NCBI RefSeq assembly: GCF_954871325.1
Contig: NC_088775.1
Span: forward strand, 9,835,561 to 9,899,560
Origin: Gordionus sp. m RMFG-2023
Lineage: Eukaryota > Nematomorpha > Gordioida > Chordodea > Parachordodidae
DNA: 64,000 nucleotides
Direction of reading: 5' to 3'
A program made the translations under genes and the position numbers. Numbering within the stretch: the stretch's first letter is position 1; the number at the start of each line of letters is the position of its first letter. Of the stretch, positions 1-12,963 are shown piece by piece. The notes beneath the pieces are model-generated. The model did not search any database, was not told the origin of the DNA, and saw only the letters and a program-made list of their open reading frames with translations.

Positions 1-2810
1 CTGCCATGGTTTTGTGTTACCTCACTTATTAATTAATTTGATTGGTTCAAGAGAATTAATTATTTGAATAGTGAGAAATTCTATATAGATGTGGCCACTC
101 TATAGGGGCTTCATATCGTAATCGCATTTATGAATGTTACAATTTAAGTGTTTGTAAAGTGAATTATTTTAATCTATATCATGACAATTATTGACAGGAA
201 ATGATATTAGAGAAATTTAACAATTAAATGTTTGCGTAAAAAGATAGTCCATTATTATATTAAATTTTTTTTTTTTAAAAATAGATCTAGCCCCCCCCCC
301 CCTTCCCCAGTAATGCTATGCTATTTTATATTTGAAAAATATTATTAAAAAATACCGATGATTTACAATACAATTAATAATATAACAACTCACTTAGACA
401 TGAAAATTTTCAAAAAAGCATCTTAAATTTAAGCGTAAAATCAAAATTATGTATGCCTACAATAAGCGGAATTAAAGCCGCCCCTCCAAAATTGAAAAAA
501 AAAATCATAGTTGCCGATGCAATACTTAACAAACTTTATAGATATTCAATATAAAGAAAGGATAATAATATTTACCAATTTTGACATAAAATAGGAGAAA
601 AAGAGAGAAAATATAAGGCTTTATTAAAAATTTAATCAATCAAAAGTTGTTCTAAGAAAAATTTACGTTTATAATAAATGATCTTAATATTTATGAATTT
701 TCTGCTCCCAACTTATAAGTCGATGCGAATTTTTATTATTATTATAAAATGAGCATTTTATATATTTTTATCAATAATTATTTATAAAATATGCATTTTT
801 ATGTAAAATCTTGTTTTCCCAATGTCTATAAAAAGTCTTGGATTTTTCTTGTACATATAGATTTTATCTCCCCCTATCCCTTAAGTATTTATATGATTTA
901 TGTATCATTATAATAAAAAAAAAGGATGTCTTTATATAACCCATTTAAACCCCTCCTCCCCCTCTCCCTTCTCTATACGAAAATAGGAATTATTTTTATA
1001 TATGAATATATATAGTTGACAATGAAGTTTAATTCCCGTTCTAAATAGCGAAAACAAAAATTAATAAAAATTGGGAATCTTATATCTTAAAAACATTTTA
1101 AAGTAAATTTTAAATTTATATTAATAGATAGCAAGGGAAGTAAACATTTGTATTTTAATTGGATTTTTAAAAAAAACCGCTAAAATTGGAAGAAATATCA
1201 TCCATGCTCACAAGTTGATTCCAAAAACTTTAATAATTTTCTAGGAGATTTAAGCGAGATTCTCAAGTTTTAGCGATTTAGAACCCATCCTCCCCCCAAA
1301 AAATTATTTCTTAAAAAAGGTCACTACCTCAATTATAGTTCACTCATACTCTAGATATATAAATAATCTTGTATTGCTTCTGTTTCTGTCATAGAAAAAA
1401 TATTTTGTATGATTCTTAATATCAAAAACTTGATAAATAAAAATTAATTAGACATCATAATTAGCTCTCTTTTCATTTTATAATATAATATTAATTATAG
1501 CGTTAAAATTGATAATAAATGTTGCAATATTTAAATTCCCTTTTAATACGGATTATATACTTATTTATTATGTTTTTAAAAAATACACTTTGGGTGTTAT
1601 ACTTATAAAAAATCTTTTAAGTGAGGATTACCTTCTCAGGTTGAGGAAATTGACAGTTAACAATGACAAAAACGATTCATTATTTAAATGACCATGACTG
1701 AATGACTGATACTGATAAGGTAATTGCTATTAATAAAAATAACAAAAGAAAATAATTACCCCAACTGGCATATATCAGAGGCATCCTTAGATTTTATTAA
1801 AAAAAATTCTAGGAAATCACTCTTTTAGCTCTTCTGAAGCCAAAGATTTTTTTTTATCAAGAGATTCAAATTTAATATACTTGTAATAAAGTCATAATTA
1901 CTTTCCGAGAATGAGGAATGGATAGATGTGAAGATAAACATTATTAAATAGTAAGTAGTATAGTACTTTTATAAATACGTTAGAATTCGATGTTTAATAT
2001 TTAAAAAAAAAATTTTTTTTTTATAAAACCGATAAAAATAAAATAAATAATGAAGAAGCCGTTTTATTTAAGAGTATCATATTTTATTTTTAATATTAAA
2101 AATTCAATTAAAATTATATTTATTTAATAAATTGAAAATTTATATTTATTTAATAAATTGAAAATTTATATTTTATAAAAATGATAATTTATTTAAATTA
2201 AAAAGAATACCGATTAATTATTTTGTGCCGTGATAAAAATTTATATAAATTGTCAATAGAATTTGAGCAAATTTATTGGGAAAAATTCTTATTTCTTATC
2301 CTGCTATGTTTTAATAACCACTTCCTTTCTTTTTGATTATTCTCGAATTATTTAATTTATCTTTCATTGGTCATAATATACCTTGTCAGCTGATTTTTTT
2401 CTTTATTTTTGGCAGAAAAAAATGTAATTACCCAATTTTTTTTTTCATCTAAAATAAATTTAAAAAAAAATAAAAAATTAAAATGTGTTATAATCCAATT
2501 CCAAATAAGTCATATATTTTTCGAAGCGATTTCCTAGTCATGCTTCCAGCAGTTTCTAATTTTCAAATAAATTGTAATAATTTGTCGAATTAATTTTTAA
2601 ACATTTTTAAAAAAAAAAAAAAAATTGTTGAGGGTAGGTATACATGTTATATAATCGTTAAATCAAAATCGATTAAATGATGACAAAATATTATAACAAA
2701 AAAAAGTAATTAATTCAACAAATATTTTCCTTTGCTTAAAAAAAAAGCAAACCGCTTTGGAAAAAAATGACCTTGCTTTGGAAGTTAAATCCTTCATTGT
2801 GGCGGCGATT
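1..2810. other. AT-rich non-coding stretch
   Basis: I see no credible gene. The sequence is AT-rich with a 12-base C run at 291-302, pyrimidine-rich patches near 945-975 and 1287-1300, and a roughly 30-bp unit repeated twice near 2120-2175. Short open frames here have the amino-acid composition of random AT-rich DNA. Confidence 0.6.
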
Positions 2811-2999
2811 TGTGTTAAACGACTCGATTTTTAAAAAACGAATAACCCTATATTTTAGCCAAAATATGTTATGCTAACTTCGAGATTTCGTTAATAGATG
2901 TCCAAATTTTTCTGCCATCAGTGAGCAAAATCTCCGAGCTTGCGTAATATTTTTGGCTAAATGGGTAACCGTTTTTAAAAATCGAGCCGTTTAACAACA
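2811..2999. repeat. Family P palindromic MITE, copy 1
   Basis: The ends are inverted copies: the left reads TGTTAAACGACTCGATTTTT and the right reads as its near complement (AATCGAGCCGTTTAACA). The middle carries the family signature TAATAGATGTCCAAAT. Five more copies lie at 9896, 35234, 53399, 57701 and 58804. There is no coding capacity, so it is a non-autonomous inverted-repeat DNA element. Confidence 0.75.
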
Positions 3000-3159
3000 T
3001 TAGCGGCTCATCATAAAACATGTTTCAATATATAAGAGACTAACTATGAATTTCTGATAAATTTGTTCGTAATTTGTTTTTAGTACTTATTATATATATT
3101 CTATTTGAAAAATTAATAAAATTGAAGACTAGTTCAGAGTAGAAATCTTCTATTGCCCT

Positions 3160-3592
3160 TCACTACCGGCCCCTCAGCCGGGTAACAGCTAAAAAATTTT
3201 AATTGGGCCGGGCAAAAAAATTGACGGACCAGTCTAGCAAAAGTAGAGTTACCCGGCCGTTAATAGAGAATAAAAAAAAAATTTACTAAAAATTGTTTCT
3301 AAAATAATATTTTTTTTCATTTTGTTTATAATTTGAATGAACAAATAAATGACTTGCTATTATAATCATTCACGATTCCATTTTCATAAATTTTGTGTTT
3401 ATGGCTTTAATAAGAAAATAATGAAACCTAAATCCTCATCATTGTTAGTTTATAGGATATATTTCTGGATTTTAAAATCACCGGGCAGAGAAACCCTGGT
3501 AAAAAATTGTACCCGGCCAAGGCAGGATAAAAAAAAACTAAATCCCAAACTGGCCGGGCCTAAAAATCTTGCTATTTGCAATCTCTAATATA
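3160..3592. repeat. Family G GC-ended interspersed repeat, copy 1
   Basis: GC-rich GGCCGGGC-type blocks at both ends surround an AT-rich core, and it ends in a TTGCAATCTCTAATA-like terminus. It belongs to a family of about nine copies in the window, with terminal inverted motifs close to TAGAGATCTGCA. The open frame over 3349-3588 is repeat sequence, not a gene. Confidence 0.6.
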
Positions 3593-4655
3593 GCGCCAAA
3601 TTGTAAAAACTTTCCAGGAACAGGAATATATTTTCCTGTAAGATTAGATTTAGAAGTTAAAAAAAATTGACTTTCAAAAATGATTTAAAATTGAGTGATT
3701 TCGATAATATCCCTATGGAAAAAAAATATACAATTAATAACTTAACTTAACTGTACTTTATTTATTTTTTATTATTCAAATTGAAATGAAAGTCGAATCA
3801 AAATATTTATTATTTTTTAAATATATTCACTGGCCTTTAATATACAACCATGATTTTTGGCATACTCTAAATATATATATTAAGAATTTACTCTAGGGAA
3901 CCATAAATTGGGAACGTTTAAATAATCGAAAATCATATATAAAATTTAATAATTTTTTTTTTAGAAAACCCGAAATCTAAAACGTCGAAAGAAGGGGAAA
4001 AATTGTATGCAAATATTCCTCAGGGTAGCCACATATTATAAAGGCTTCAAAACTGTTAAAATTTTTTAATGTACCTAAATATCGCAAATTATTATATATC
4101 AGTATATTTTTGGATCGCGGCGATTTATAAAAAACACTGTTTTGGTGTATTTTTTACATAATTCGCCGAGAATTCGGGCTAACTTGAATGCAATGATAAA
4201 TGCCAGAAGAAGAAAATGATTAGAAAGGCAATGGTTATATGTATTTTTTAGGGAATATTATATTTTTTTAAGATTGTCATATATCATGATTACTCATATA
4301 ATTAAATTCTTAGAATTTTTCCCTTTTTTTTCAAGGATTTAAGAGAAAAAAAATTGTATGATTTGCTTTTGTTCATATTATTAATTATTAATTGTATTGT
4401 AGAGTTAATAATGTAAGTATAAGTTAGTTTTATCCTGTAAGTATATTTAATTAATTAATAAATATAATATTGAAAAAAAACGGATTAGAAGAACTTGATG
4501 TCAAGACATATCATCTTATATGACATTTAAATTCAATTTAAAGTAATTACTTAAAAAATATATATTACCTACATATAATAAATTTAATTAACTATTTTTT
4601 TTTCACAAATCTTATTTCAGGTAAGATTTAATTTAATCCGATCCAACCTATTTAT
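3593..4655. other. AT-rich non-coding stretch
   Basis: No gene seen. A short imperfect hairpin (cgcggcgatt ... aattcgccgag) lies at about 4114-4166. The rest is simple AT-rich sequence. Confidence 0.55.
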
Positions 4656-4875
4656 CAGAGCAAAGTTACCATTTTCGCGGCCCGGCCCGGATTTTTTTAA
4701 AATATATTATATTTTTTAAATTTTTTTATAGATAATAATGGCGATTCAAAAATATTTTGTTTTAAAATATATGGCCCGGCTAAGCCCGGATATAAAAAAA
4801 TTTCTAGGTCCGGCCCGACTCGGGTATATTTAAAAAAATTAAAATACCACCCTGCTCGTGCAGGTCTCTGCTATT
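4656..4875. repeat. Family G repeat, copy 2
   Basis: Blocks of GCGGCCCGGCCCGG and GGTCCGGCCCGACTCGGG lie around an AT-rich core, ending in GTGCAGGTCTCTG. This matches the terminal motif of the family. Confidence 0.6.
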
Positions 4876-5696
4876 TATAAAGCCCAATAGATTAAGGTGA
4901 AATAAAATAAAGTATTTCCCTATAATAAATATATAGAATAAATTGAGGTTTTGACACCTATTATTTCTAAAAATAATAATTTGCTTATATCCAAATTTAA
5001 TTAATTTTTTTTTCACTTATAAATTTACTTTTTAAAAATATTTTTCTCACTGCTTTAATAAAAAAATATATATATAAGTAGAGATTAGAGAATAACCAGA
5101 ATAGTGTATTAAGGGATAGAAATTGATTGATGAATGATAAAAATCCATTATAAGTTTTTTTTTTAAAAGTAAACAATTTAATGTTTAATATTGGTATAAT
5201 ATTCTAGTTCTAGTATACACTGTTATAAATAACGAGAGTTAATGTAAAATGAGGGCGAAAGTTGAATCATTAATCAATAATATTTCGAAAGGATATCTTT
5301 TCACTCATTATTTATTTATCATGAACTCAAATATTTATAAATTAAATTTAAAATAAATGGGTTTTATAATTTGAACCACAGACCATTGACGCATCTCTTG
5401 GCTCAGAGAGAATTTTTGCACAAGAAGAGAATATTTTGAGAAGCTTTGTTTTACAAACCCCCTCCTAGCTCGGTCTTCGGCAGGGACTGGTCTATGAAAA
5501 ATATAATTAAGGATTTTTTGGTTTAAAATATTTTTGTAGAAATTGACATACATTTCATAATAGAAAAATAGCGAAACATTAAATATATGGTTTGTGGTAT
5601 TTGGTAACTGAGTATAGTTGCTTATTAATTCTTCAATCAGTTTTACAAACTATAAAAAAAAATGAGAGTTATAAGAAAAATAAAATCCATAGCGTC
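4876..5696. other. Non-coding stretch
   Basis: No supported gene. A slightly GC-richer patch at 5385-5495 lies in a 72-codon minus-strand open frame. I do not recognise it, and it lacks a clear splice or protein-family signal. Confidence 0.45.
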
Positions 5697-5808
5697 AGGC
5701 CTAACCCTCCTGCATTCACAGTTAGCACGAATTCGCAGCAAAGTATATAAAAATACAGAATATTTTGAATACTATTCGCACTAAATGCGAATGCAGGATT
5801 GAGCCTAA
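5697..5808. repeat. Family C small MITE, copy 1
   Basis: It begins with CCTGCATTCACAGTTAG followed by an AATTCGC block, and ends with the inverted counterpart (GCGAATGCAGGATTGAGCC). A second copy with better preserved inverted ends is at 15807-15952. Confidence 0.6.
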
Positions 5809-6149
5809 AGTTACCCACATTTTTAGAATCACTGATATTAAAATTTATACCAATAGGTATAGGGATAAAATTGGCACCATATGTAATGTCTTGATTATTA
5901 GTGTATCAATCCGTTTCACTACCTGTAAACAAAAGCCGATTTATAAGTTCATAATTATGAAGGCTTGAAGTTGGTAAAACTTTCGAGAACACGAATTCTG
6001 GTTTAAACCATTATTGCTATATAATTTTTTAGTTTGTTGTCGATTAAATCCGATTGATGTATAAAGAAACAAATTATTAACAAATAAAGATTGCTAAAAT
6101 TGACATCACGAGTCACGACAGATATAAATATTTAATTTATTAAAATAAG
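5809..6149. other. Non-coding stretch
   Basis: No gene or repeat recognised between the small MITE and the next family G repeat. Confidence 0.5.
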
Positions 6150-6885
6150 AGTCCTGCAAGCCCGGACCAAAGCTATCCTGCTGATGCTGGCCGTGCAGTA
6201 TAAATTCTTTAAAAAATATACCTGGGCCAGGCCAAAAATTATAAAACCTGGGGAGGGCTGAATATTTTATAATTCGACTTATCATGTCATAGGCGCAGTC
6301 AGGATTTTGCTAAGAGGGAAGGGCATTAATCACGAAATTTTAATTTGTCATTTATCCAACAATTTATAGTCAAAATTTACTAAACTAAAAGAAAAATAGA
6401 AGTAGTTACGATTTAAACAATTACAGTGTAATATAATAACCATATTCAACTAATATTACAAAGAATTTTTATATACATTATCAAATTAATTATTAAAAAA
6501 AAGCATTTTAATTTATTATTTCCTTATATGCTATACTCAATTAGGTAAATAAAAAAGTTACCAATTTAGAGATTAATTATTTTTATTTTTAATCTAGCAA
6601 ACACAACATTCAAAACAAAAATACATTTCGCCAAAAATGAACAAAAATGTAGTTTTAAGAATTAAATGAAAAATAATCTTCATTTTAGAAATAAAAAAGT
6701 TAATGTTAAAAACGTGAAATACAGAATTTATATTTTTTAAAACGAATATTTTATTTAAACTTTGGGGTTGAAATTTATTTTTATACACCTGGACCGGGCT
6801 GAGTTTTAAAAATAATACGGGACGGGTAGGAAATATAAAACCCCGGATCGGTCTAGCAATTGGTACCTCTACCTTTTCAGGCTTC
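6150..6885. repeat. Family G repeat, copy 3 (interrupted or long form)
   Basis: GC-rich left block (TCCTGCAAGCCCGGACC, 6150-6265) and right block (CCTGGACCGGGCTG to TTGGTACCTCTACC, 6787-6880) look like the two ends of one family G copy. About 520 bp of AT-rich DNA separates them, which is longer than in other copies, so an insertion between the ends is possible. Two adjacent partial copies would also fit. Confidence 0.45.
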
Positions 6886-8360
6886 TGATTAAATCAATAT
6901 AATTTGTTTTTATTATTTCAGATATTTCGGTATAACTATCAGAGTTTGTTTATTTTTATCAATCAGTGTAATTAAAAAAATATATAATCTGGCTAAAAGG
7001 GGGCCATTGAATTAATTATAAAGGAAAGCTGAAACCATAAACAATAATCTGACATCTTCAAAATAAAATTGTTAGGCAACAGTGAATATGAAAAGGGTTA
7101 GGTTATATTTCCACCCTCAAGGGCTGAGATTGAGTGATTAAAATTAATTCTAGTGATAATTGATTCCTATTCCATACCTAAAAATAGAAAAGGCAGTTCA
7201 TTCCTTACTTATGAGGAGGAAGAGTCACGCCCAAAGCATAGGTTCCTTGGGGAGCGTCCCTCCTAAAAAGGGGATACGATATACAATTTGACAAGTGACT
7301 AACAGAAAGAGATTATAAACCAATATTCAAAATGATAAAATAAATAAATATCGAATGTCAAAGAAAAAGGAGTCACAGGCATGAATAATCAGCATTTCAT
7401 GATGTGTGGATGAAATTTTAAGCATATATTAGATTTCCGCATACAGTTTGGTTAAGAAAGATGATAATTTATATGTCTGATCTACAATTCATTAGATACA
7501 GAATCAGAGAAATAATTTTTTTTTAAAGTATAATTTATATTAGAGGTTGCCTCAAGGTGGTCGTGAACATCTTTAGTTCGCCCTAACCAGTATTAATCTT
7601 TTATGAAGGGAAATGGAATATATTTGCCTATTTGCTTAACTCCAGGCTCGATCTTTAAAAATTTTTTTTTCTATTAAGAATATTTATTTAACTTATATTG
7701 ACAAAAATTTAGATTCTTCCTACTCTGAATTATTCCATTTATATTACCATATTGCTTTATTTTTTTAATTTTTCTGGATCTAATCTTCCAATTTTTTATA
7801 AATATTTTCTTGACTATTCCCACCGCCTTGTGTAAACGTGAAAATATAAATTACTAATACCTAAAGAAATGAAAGATAAATTTATTTTTAGTTAAGGAAC
7901 AATATTTATTTAAAATATTAAATATTGAAGATATTATTAATATTTTTTTATGCATTATTTACACTACACCTAATTTGTTTATTTACACTTATTCATTTTT
8001 TAGGCAAATTAATTGACGCTATTTTATTTCAATATTATATTGTACAATTATAAATATAATTTGTTTTTTTTATTAATCAAAAATTAAATTTTATATTAAA
8101 ATACATTTAAAAATATGAATTAGATTAGGTTGGGATAAAGATGCCTTGAGTGTTACAAAAAAATCTGCTTGTTATTTGTATAGAACTTATCGCTAATGAC
8201 TATTAGAAGAAATACAAATATATAACTATATGCACTGAGTTTCAATTGGACTGATACCCTTTTTGTTTAAGCAATAAATCTGCTATTTCTATAAATAATT
8301 GAAAAATTTATAGATTGGGAGAGATATAAAATGTTTACTAAAAATTTTATCAAATTCTAT
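6886..8360. other. Non-coding stretch
   Basis: No gene recognised. A moderately GC-richer patch at 7180-7275 has no open frame of note. Confidence 0.5.
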
Positions 8361-8365
8361 TAACA

Positions 8366-9000
8366 GGGTCCAAAGTTATGCACCTTAAAGGTTGGACAAA
8401 CAAAATTTGAACTCTCCAACATGTAAAAATTTACTTTTTATTCATTAAACTTTACAATTCGATAAAAACATGAGAACATCAACATTTAAAATTAATTTGA
8501 GTCAAATGTTGTACTAGCAATCGATTGGCTACAGCTTGTTTTATTCTCATTGAAACTGCAACGTATACTCTATCATTTTGCAGATTCATTAGCTGAGATT
8601 ACTGTAAACAGCTTTCAACCGTGAACTTTATGAAATTAATTAACCTCAGAATATTTTCGTAGTAGTTGTTTGACATAATAGACTTGGGCTTGTTTATTTT
8701 TTAATTTTCAGCGGAGCTTTTTGTGGATACGATGCACTGAAATTTGCCAAATACCATTTTGTCAGGATACTTGACGAATTGTTCTGGGGTAAAGTTCGGT
8801 CTTCTTGGCTCAATAGGAGCGTTTTAACATAACCAAAATTTTCCGTAGTACGAGCTGCCCGTGATCTACCACCACCATACCGTTTTCCTACTAACCCGGT
8901 AGCATTAATTTTTGCAATCAATCGATTCAAGTTTTCTATAGACCAGTCTTTGTTAGAAAATTTCTTCCAAAACCTGTTTTTAGAATTTAAATGAAATTTG
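8366..9000 (-). mobile_element. Mariner/DUF4817-type transposase remnant
   Basis: The minus strand from about 8990 down encodes a helix-turn-helix region typical of a mariner-related transposase found in many invertebrates. Recognisable stretches include a NLNRLIAKINATGLVGKRYG-type helix-turn-helix segment, GRSRAARTTENFGYVKTLLL, a SQED motif, and in a neighbouring frame RTIRQVS and ISVHRIHKKLR. Near 8520-8600 another piece (LQNDRVYVAVSMRIKQAVANR) resembles the C-terminal end of the same protein. The catalytic middle is missing and the frame shifts at least once, so this is an internally deleted dead copy. Known for the family: the HTH binds the element's terminal repeats. I could not define its ends. 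Confidence 0.7.
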
Positions 9001-9895
9001 CAGGAAACATTGATAATTTATCCCTCTCTTATTCCATCTAATAGTATTAAATTATTAGAATTGACAAATTTATTGCTAAAAAAAATGGTATTTTTACAAT
9101 TGGAACATAGTGTATTTAACAAATGAAAGAATGATTTTTTAACAAACGAATGAATGATTTATTAAAAAGCGAATGAATTGGAAAAGCTAGAAAAAGTTAT
9201 TAGGGACGTGTAACTCATCCAATTTAAATTTTGGCGAAAAAATAAAAATATTACAGTTTATTTATCGACCAAGTTGTAAGGGCCCAACATTTTGACTCAG
9301 AGAAATGATATCTCCCGGAAGAGAAGGAGGGGAAGAAAAATTACGGATATTATATTTGTATATGAAATTTAATGTTAATGATTTTTGAGATTTTACCGAA
9401 AATTTTAATGAGTCAAATAAACGAGATGCCTCACTCTTTGTACCTATTGGAAGGACCAAAAAAAATGCAAGTACAATATTAGCAATGCTGAATTAGAGCT
9501 GTTTTTAGTTCCCTTGATCGGAAAAGCTCTCCACTTAAAATCTTGAAATGCTCTGCACTTCGGAAAAATAAATCATTGAATGACTTAGACTTGCGCCAGA
9601 TACAAGGTCCCAGACGCGTAGCCAGGATAAATAATTTATAAAATGTTTTCATCTTTTTTTATATCTATTCTTATTTATGCATTATATTATAATACCATAT
9701 AATGTATTTCATTTTTTAACTGCTAATTTTTCTTATCCAAATTGGAAAAATATATATATATGTATCAGAAGAAATTTTTAATAAGTTAAAATTAAATACC
9801 TTTTTAAATTAATCAAATTCTTTATCGAATATAACATTAATTTAGGATAATTCATTTATATGATAAATCTGGGTAGGACAAATATATCAGGTAGT
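9001..9895. other. Non-coding stretch
   Basis: No gene seen. The GC-rich phrase CAGACGCGTAGCCAGGAT at about 9611-9628 resembles the end of the hAT element at 55621 (CAGGCGCGTACGCAGGAA), so a decayed hAT terminus may lie here. No partner end was found. Confidence 0.4.
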
Positions 9896-10072
9896 ATTGT
9901 TAAACGGCCTGATTAAGATTTTAATCAAAATAATATTATGTAAGACAGGAGATTTCTTTCATAGATGGCAGAAAGGTGTGTTCTCTATTTGCCAAATCTT
10001 GAGGCTTACATAATATTATTTTGGCTAAGATCGTAATCGGAAAAATCGAACCGAACCGAACTTTTAACAACA
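9896..10072. repeat. Family P palindromic MITE, copy 2
   Basis: It starts GTATTGTTAAACGGCCTGAT and ends ACTTTTAACAACACC, with inverted internal blocks (TAATATTATGTAAG and CTTACATAATATTA) around a TGGCAGAAAG centre. It is closest to copy 4 at 53399. Confidence 0.75.
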
Positions 10073-10730
10073 CCATTATCAGGAATGCCATCACAATAAT
10101 GTTACACCCTTTCCGGTAGTTGTTGATGCGTTACACCATAGATATACTTACAAAATTCCAGAATTTTAACAGAAACTTTATTTATTTATTTATATCACTT
10201 TTATAGGAAAAGTTTAAAATCGTCATTCCAAACTTATATTAGGCGGTAGAAATAGAAACATTAACATAATATTAAAATGATAATATTGTTAGGGTTTTCA
10301 AGAAAATTAACAATTATGATTATTTTTCAAGATAGAAGATTATAATCCTTAACTAAGATTTTAGAAATATATAAGCAATATATTTCTTTTAATATATTAA
10401 GACTAACCTTAGTTCACCTCAGGCTTATATTAATACCAAGTCAGGTGTGGTGAAACTAAGCAAATATTTTCAATATGTTTTTCTATTTTATAAAAAAAAT
10501 TATTTTAGTATTGGGCTCGGATCAAATTAATATTCATTATAGGTTTTAAAAAAAAGATAAAGTAAATTTTTATTTTTTTAGTTTACTAAACCGAAATTTA
10601 AAACGAAAAAACATTGATTAGATATATTCCTGGGATTCCCAAAATGAAAATACATAGAAAAAGGAAAACGAAGATAAAATGCAATATAATAAATTTTATT
10701 AATTATACATATATTTATAATATATTTTGG
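10073..10730. other. AT-rich non-coding stretch
   Basis: No gene seen. The 62-codon open frame at 10614-10802 runs into the next inverted-repeat element and is not supported. Confidence 0.5.
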
Positions 10731-11049
10731 CGGCAATGTCTTATTTTTTCAACTTTAAATCATTTTTTGAGCGCGTTTTTCAAATTCAAATATATAATGT
10801 GACCGAAAATGTATTCCAGCATGTTTATAATAGCTATATTAGGAATTGTAGATAATGTTACCTTTAACTTTCGAGTCATTTTTATAATGTATGTTAAAAA
10901 TTTTTGGAAAAACTAATACAAATGATGTTGAGTTCAAAAGTTCATAATTCATAGGGTAGGTATTCCCTACATTTCCGGTAAAATCAGATTTTTTAAATTA
11001 TAAAAACGCGCTCAAAAAATTATTTAAAGTTGAAAAATAACACATTGCT
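10731..11049. repeat. MITE with ~55-bp inverted ends
   Basis: The left end (GGCAATGTCTTATTTTTTC followed by AACTTTAAATCATTTTTTG and AGCGCGTTTTT) is repeated as its complement at the right end (AAAAACGCGCTCAAAAAATT ... ACACATTGCTG). The ~190-bp middle is unrelated to the ends. Non-coding and non-autonomous; single copy in this window. Confidence 0.75.
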
Positions 11050-11161
11050 GGAAAAAATAGATTGATGTTAACATATATAATTATTAACCTTTTTTGATAA
11101 ATAATTATTTGTAATTACTGAGGAGAACCTAAAAAAGAAAATGAATGACCTATTATATTAT

Positions 11162-11357
11162 ACAGTGTTGTACAGATTTAATTTAAAACATTCCCATATT
11201 TTTTTAATTTATTTGAAAAGAAAATTATTTTACTTTGCAAAAATATTGATAAAATAATATATTTATATATTCTTATCAATTTTTACAAGTTAAATAATTT
11301 TATTTACAAACGAATTAAAAAATATGGAAATGTTTTAAATTAAATCTGCACAACACG
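11162..11357. repeat. MITE with ~45-bp inverted ends
   Basis: The left CAGTGTTGTACAGATTTAAT and the right ATTAAATCTGCACAACAC are inverted copies. The match continues inward through TTAAAACATT(T/C)CCATATTTTTT. The length and CAG..CTG-like ends suggest a hAT-related non-autonomous element. Confidence 0.75.
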
Positions 11358-12711
11358 ATATCTAAAAAAAAATCTTTTTGATGTCTATTTGATGAAGAAT
11401 ACAACAAAAAAAACCCTTATTAATATTATAAATTTACAAATCTTTGAATTAACTATCTTTGAATGAAAGTAAAAAGATTGTACACGAAAATGTGTATGTA
11501 ACTAATAACAGCACGTCTTTCATAATAGGTTTTGAGTAATTGTTAAAAAGTGATTACTTTGTTCTATCTATATGCAGAAAGTACGATATAGTTTTGGTAA
11601 AAGAATACTAGATATAGCTGTTTCTTATCTAGCCAAATATCAGATAGAACGGCTATCTAGATTCAATACTAAAAATAGCACTAATCGAAATTACAAAATT
11701 TATGATGATTTGGAGAATTAAGAGCAATTATCCAATTATATTTTTCACTCCTACTATTAAGTAAGAGATTAATAGAGTTATGATTTATAAAGAAAACAAA
11801 AAAAAGAATTGAAATGGTTTTTACACTTTTCAATAATAATTTTTTTTTAAAATTATAATTGAATATTTTCCCCTTGTCATTTTTTGAAAACTATAATGAT
11901 CGGGAAGCGTTATAATTATGACTAAATTTTTATTTTATAGGCAAAAAGTATTATATGTATAGAATAGTAGGGGGAGACCGGAGTTACAGCGAGCTCCTAA
12001 AGACAAACCTCAATAAAATTTGATGTAATTTATAATTTGATATTATTTTAAAAAAATTCTATCGTTTTATTTTCTTCTTATTTATTTTAATTAATTTTGT
12101 TTCCTTCATTTTATTGTTTTTATCTGATAAATGATATGTTAATTATACTGATATATTCAAAAAAGGGAACAATATTTTAAGTCGGAATACTTAGTCTAGA
12201 TTCGACTTATGCTATTTGAACTAGGATGCCCTATTGGTTTAAGTATTTAGTGACTTTGTTATTTTCAAATTTTTTTTTGTTTTTTAATCATTTCAAAATT
12301 TTTTTTTAAACTGTTAAGCTCAGCTGGTTGTTTAGTATTAAGCAGAAACAGGACCCACCTGAAGGACTTAAGGATTCATGATTTATGAAGCAGTTTGATT
12401 GATGAATTACAATTTAAGAACTTTGTTGCAAAAGAGTATCCTTCCTTAGTATGAGCCTGGAAGTCTTTAGATCTAATTATTGTAGGCCTTTAGCTATATT
12501 CCATTTTTATAAAAATAGCATAATAAGTTACAAAATATTTTCCTAAACCCGGTGCAAGTCCATATCCGATAATTTAATATTTTATTTGATGAAAATAAAC
12601 AATATTTATATATTTTAGGCAATCATTTTGTTGCATATTATTAGAAGAAAATTGCAATATTTTTTAAGTTACAACTGTTTTAAATAATCTAGATTTAAAT
12701 GAAAAATTTTT
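11358..12711. other. AT-rich non-coding stretch
   Basis: No gene recognised. A tRNA D-arm-like phrase (AGCTCAGCTGG) near 12319 lacks the rest of a tRNA. Confidence 0.5.
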
Positions 12712-12855
12712 AGGGCCAAGTCTGGCTTAGACCCATTAAATATTTTTTTCAAAAACTCAGGCCCCGCTTAGGCCTGCTAGAAAATATAATATTAGGCTCA
12801 AGGGTCGGGTTGGCCTATGGGGCACGGACTGGCCCAGTCCACGAAGGTCTCTGAT
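12712..12855. repeat. Family G repeat, copy 4 (short)
   Basis: GGGCCAAGTCTGGCTTAGACC on the left and GGACTGGCCCAGTCC then GAAGGTCTCTGAT on the right frame a short core. The right end matches the family terminus. Confidence 0.5.
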
Positions 12856-12963
12856 TTGAATAGCGACTTTTGATATTTTTTAAAACGATAATATATGTTA
12901 ATTATAGCAAGAAAGTTGTCAATTTTTACAGACAATTTAAATGTCTACCTCATCCTTCATGTC

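Noticed and set aside
3349-3588. 79-codon open frame
   Set aside because: It lies in a family G interspersed repeat and has no family resemblance.
12310-12340. tRNA D-arm-like phrase AGCTCAGCTGG
   Set aside because: No T-arm, anticodon arm or acceptor pairing within 100 bp; taken as chance.
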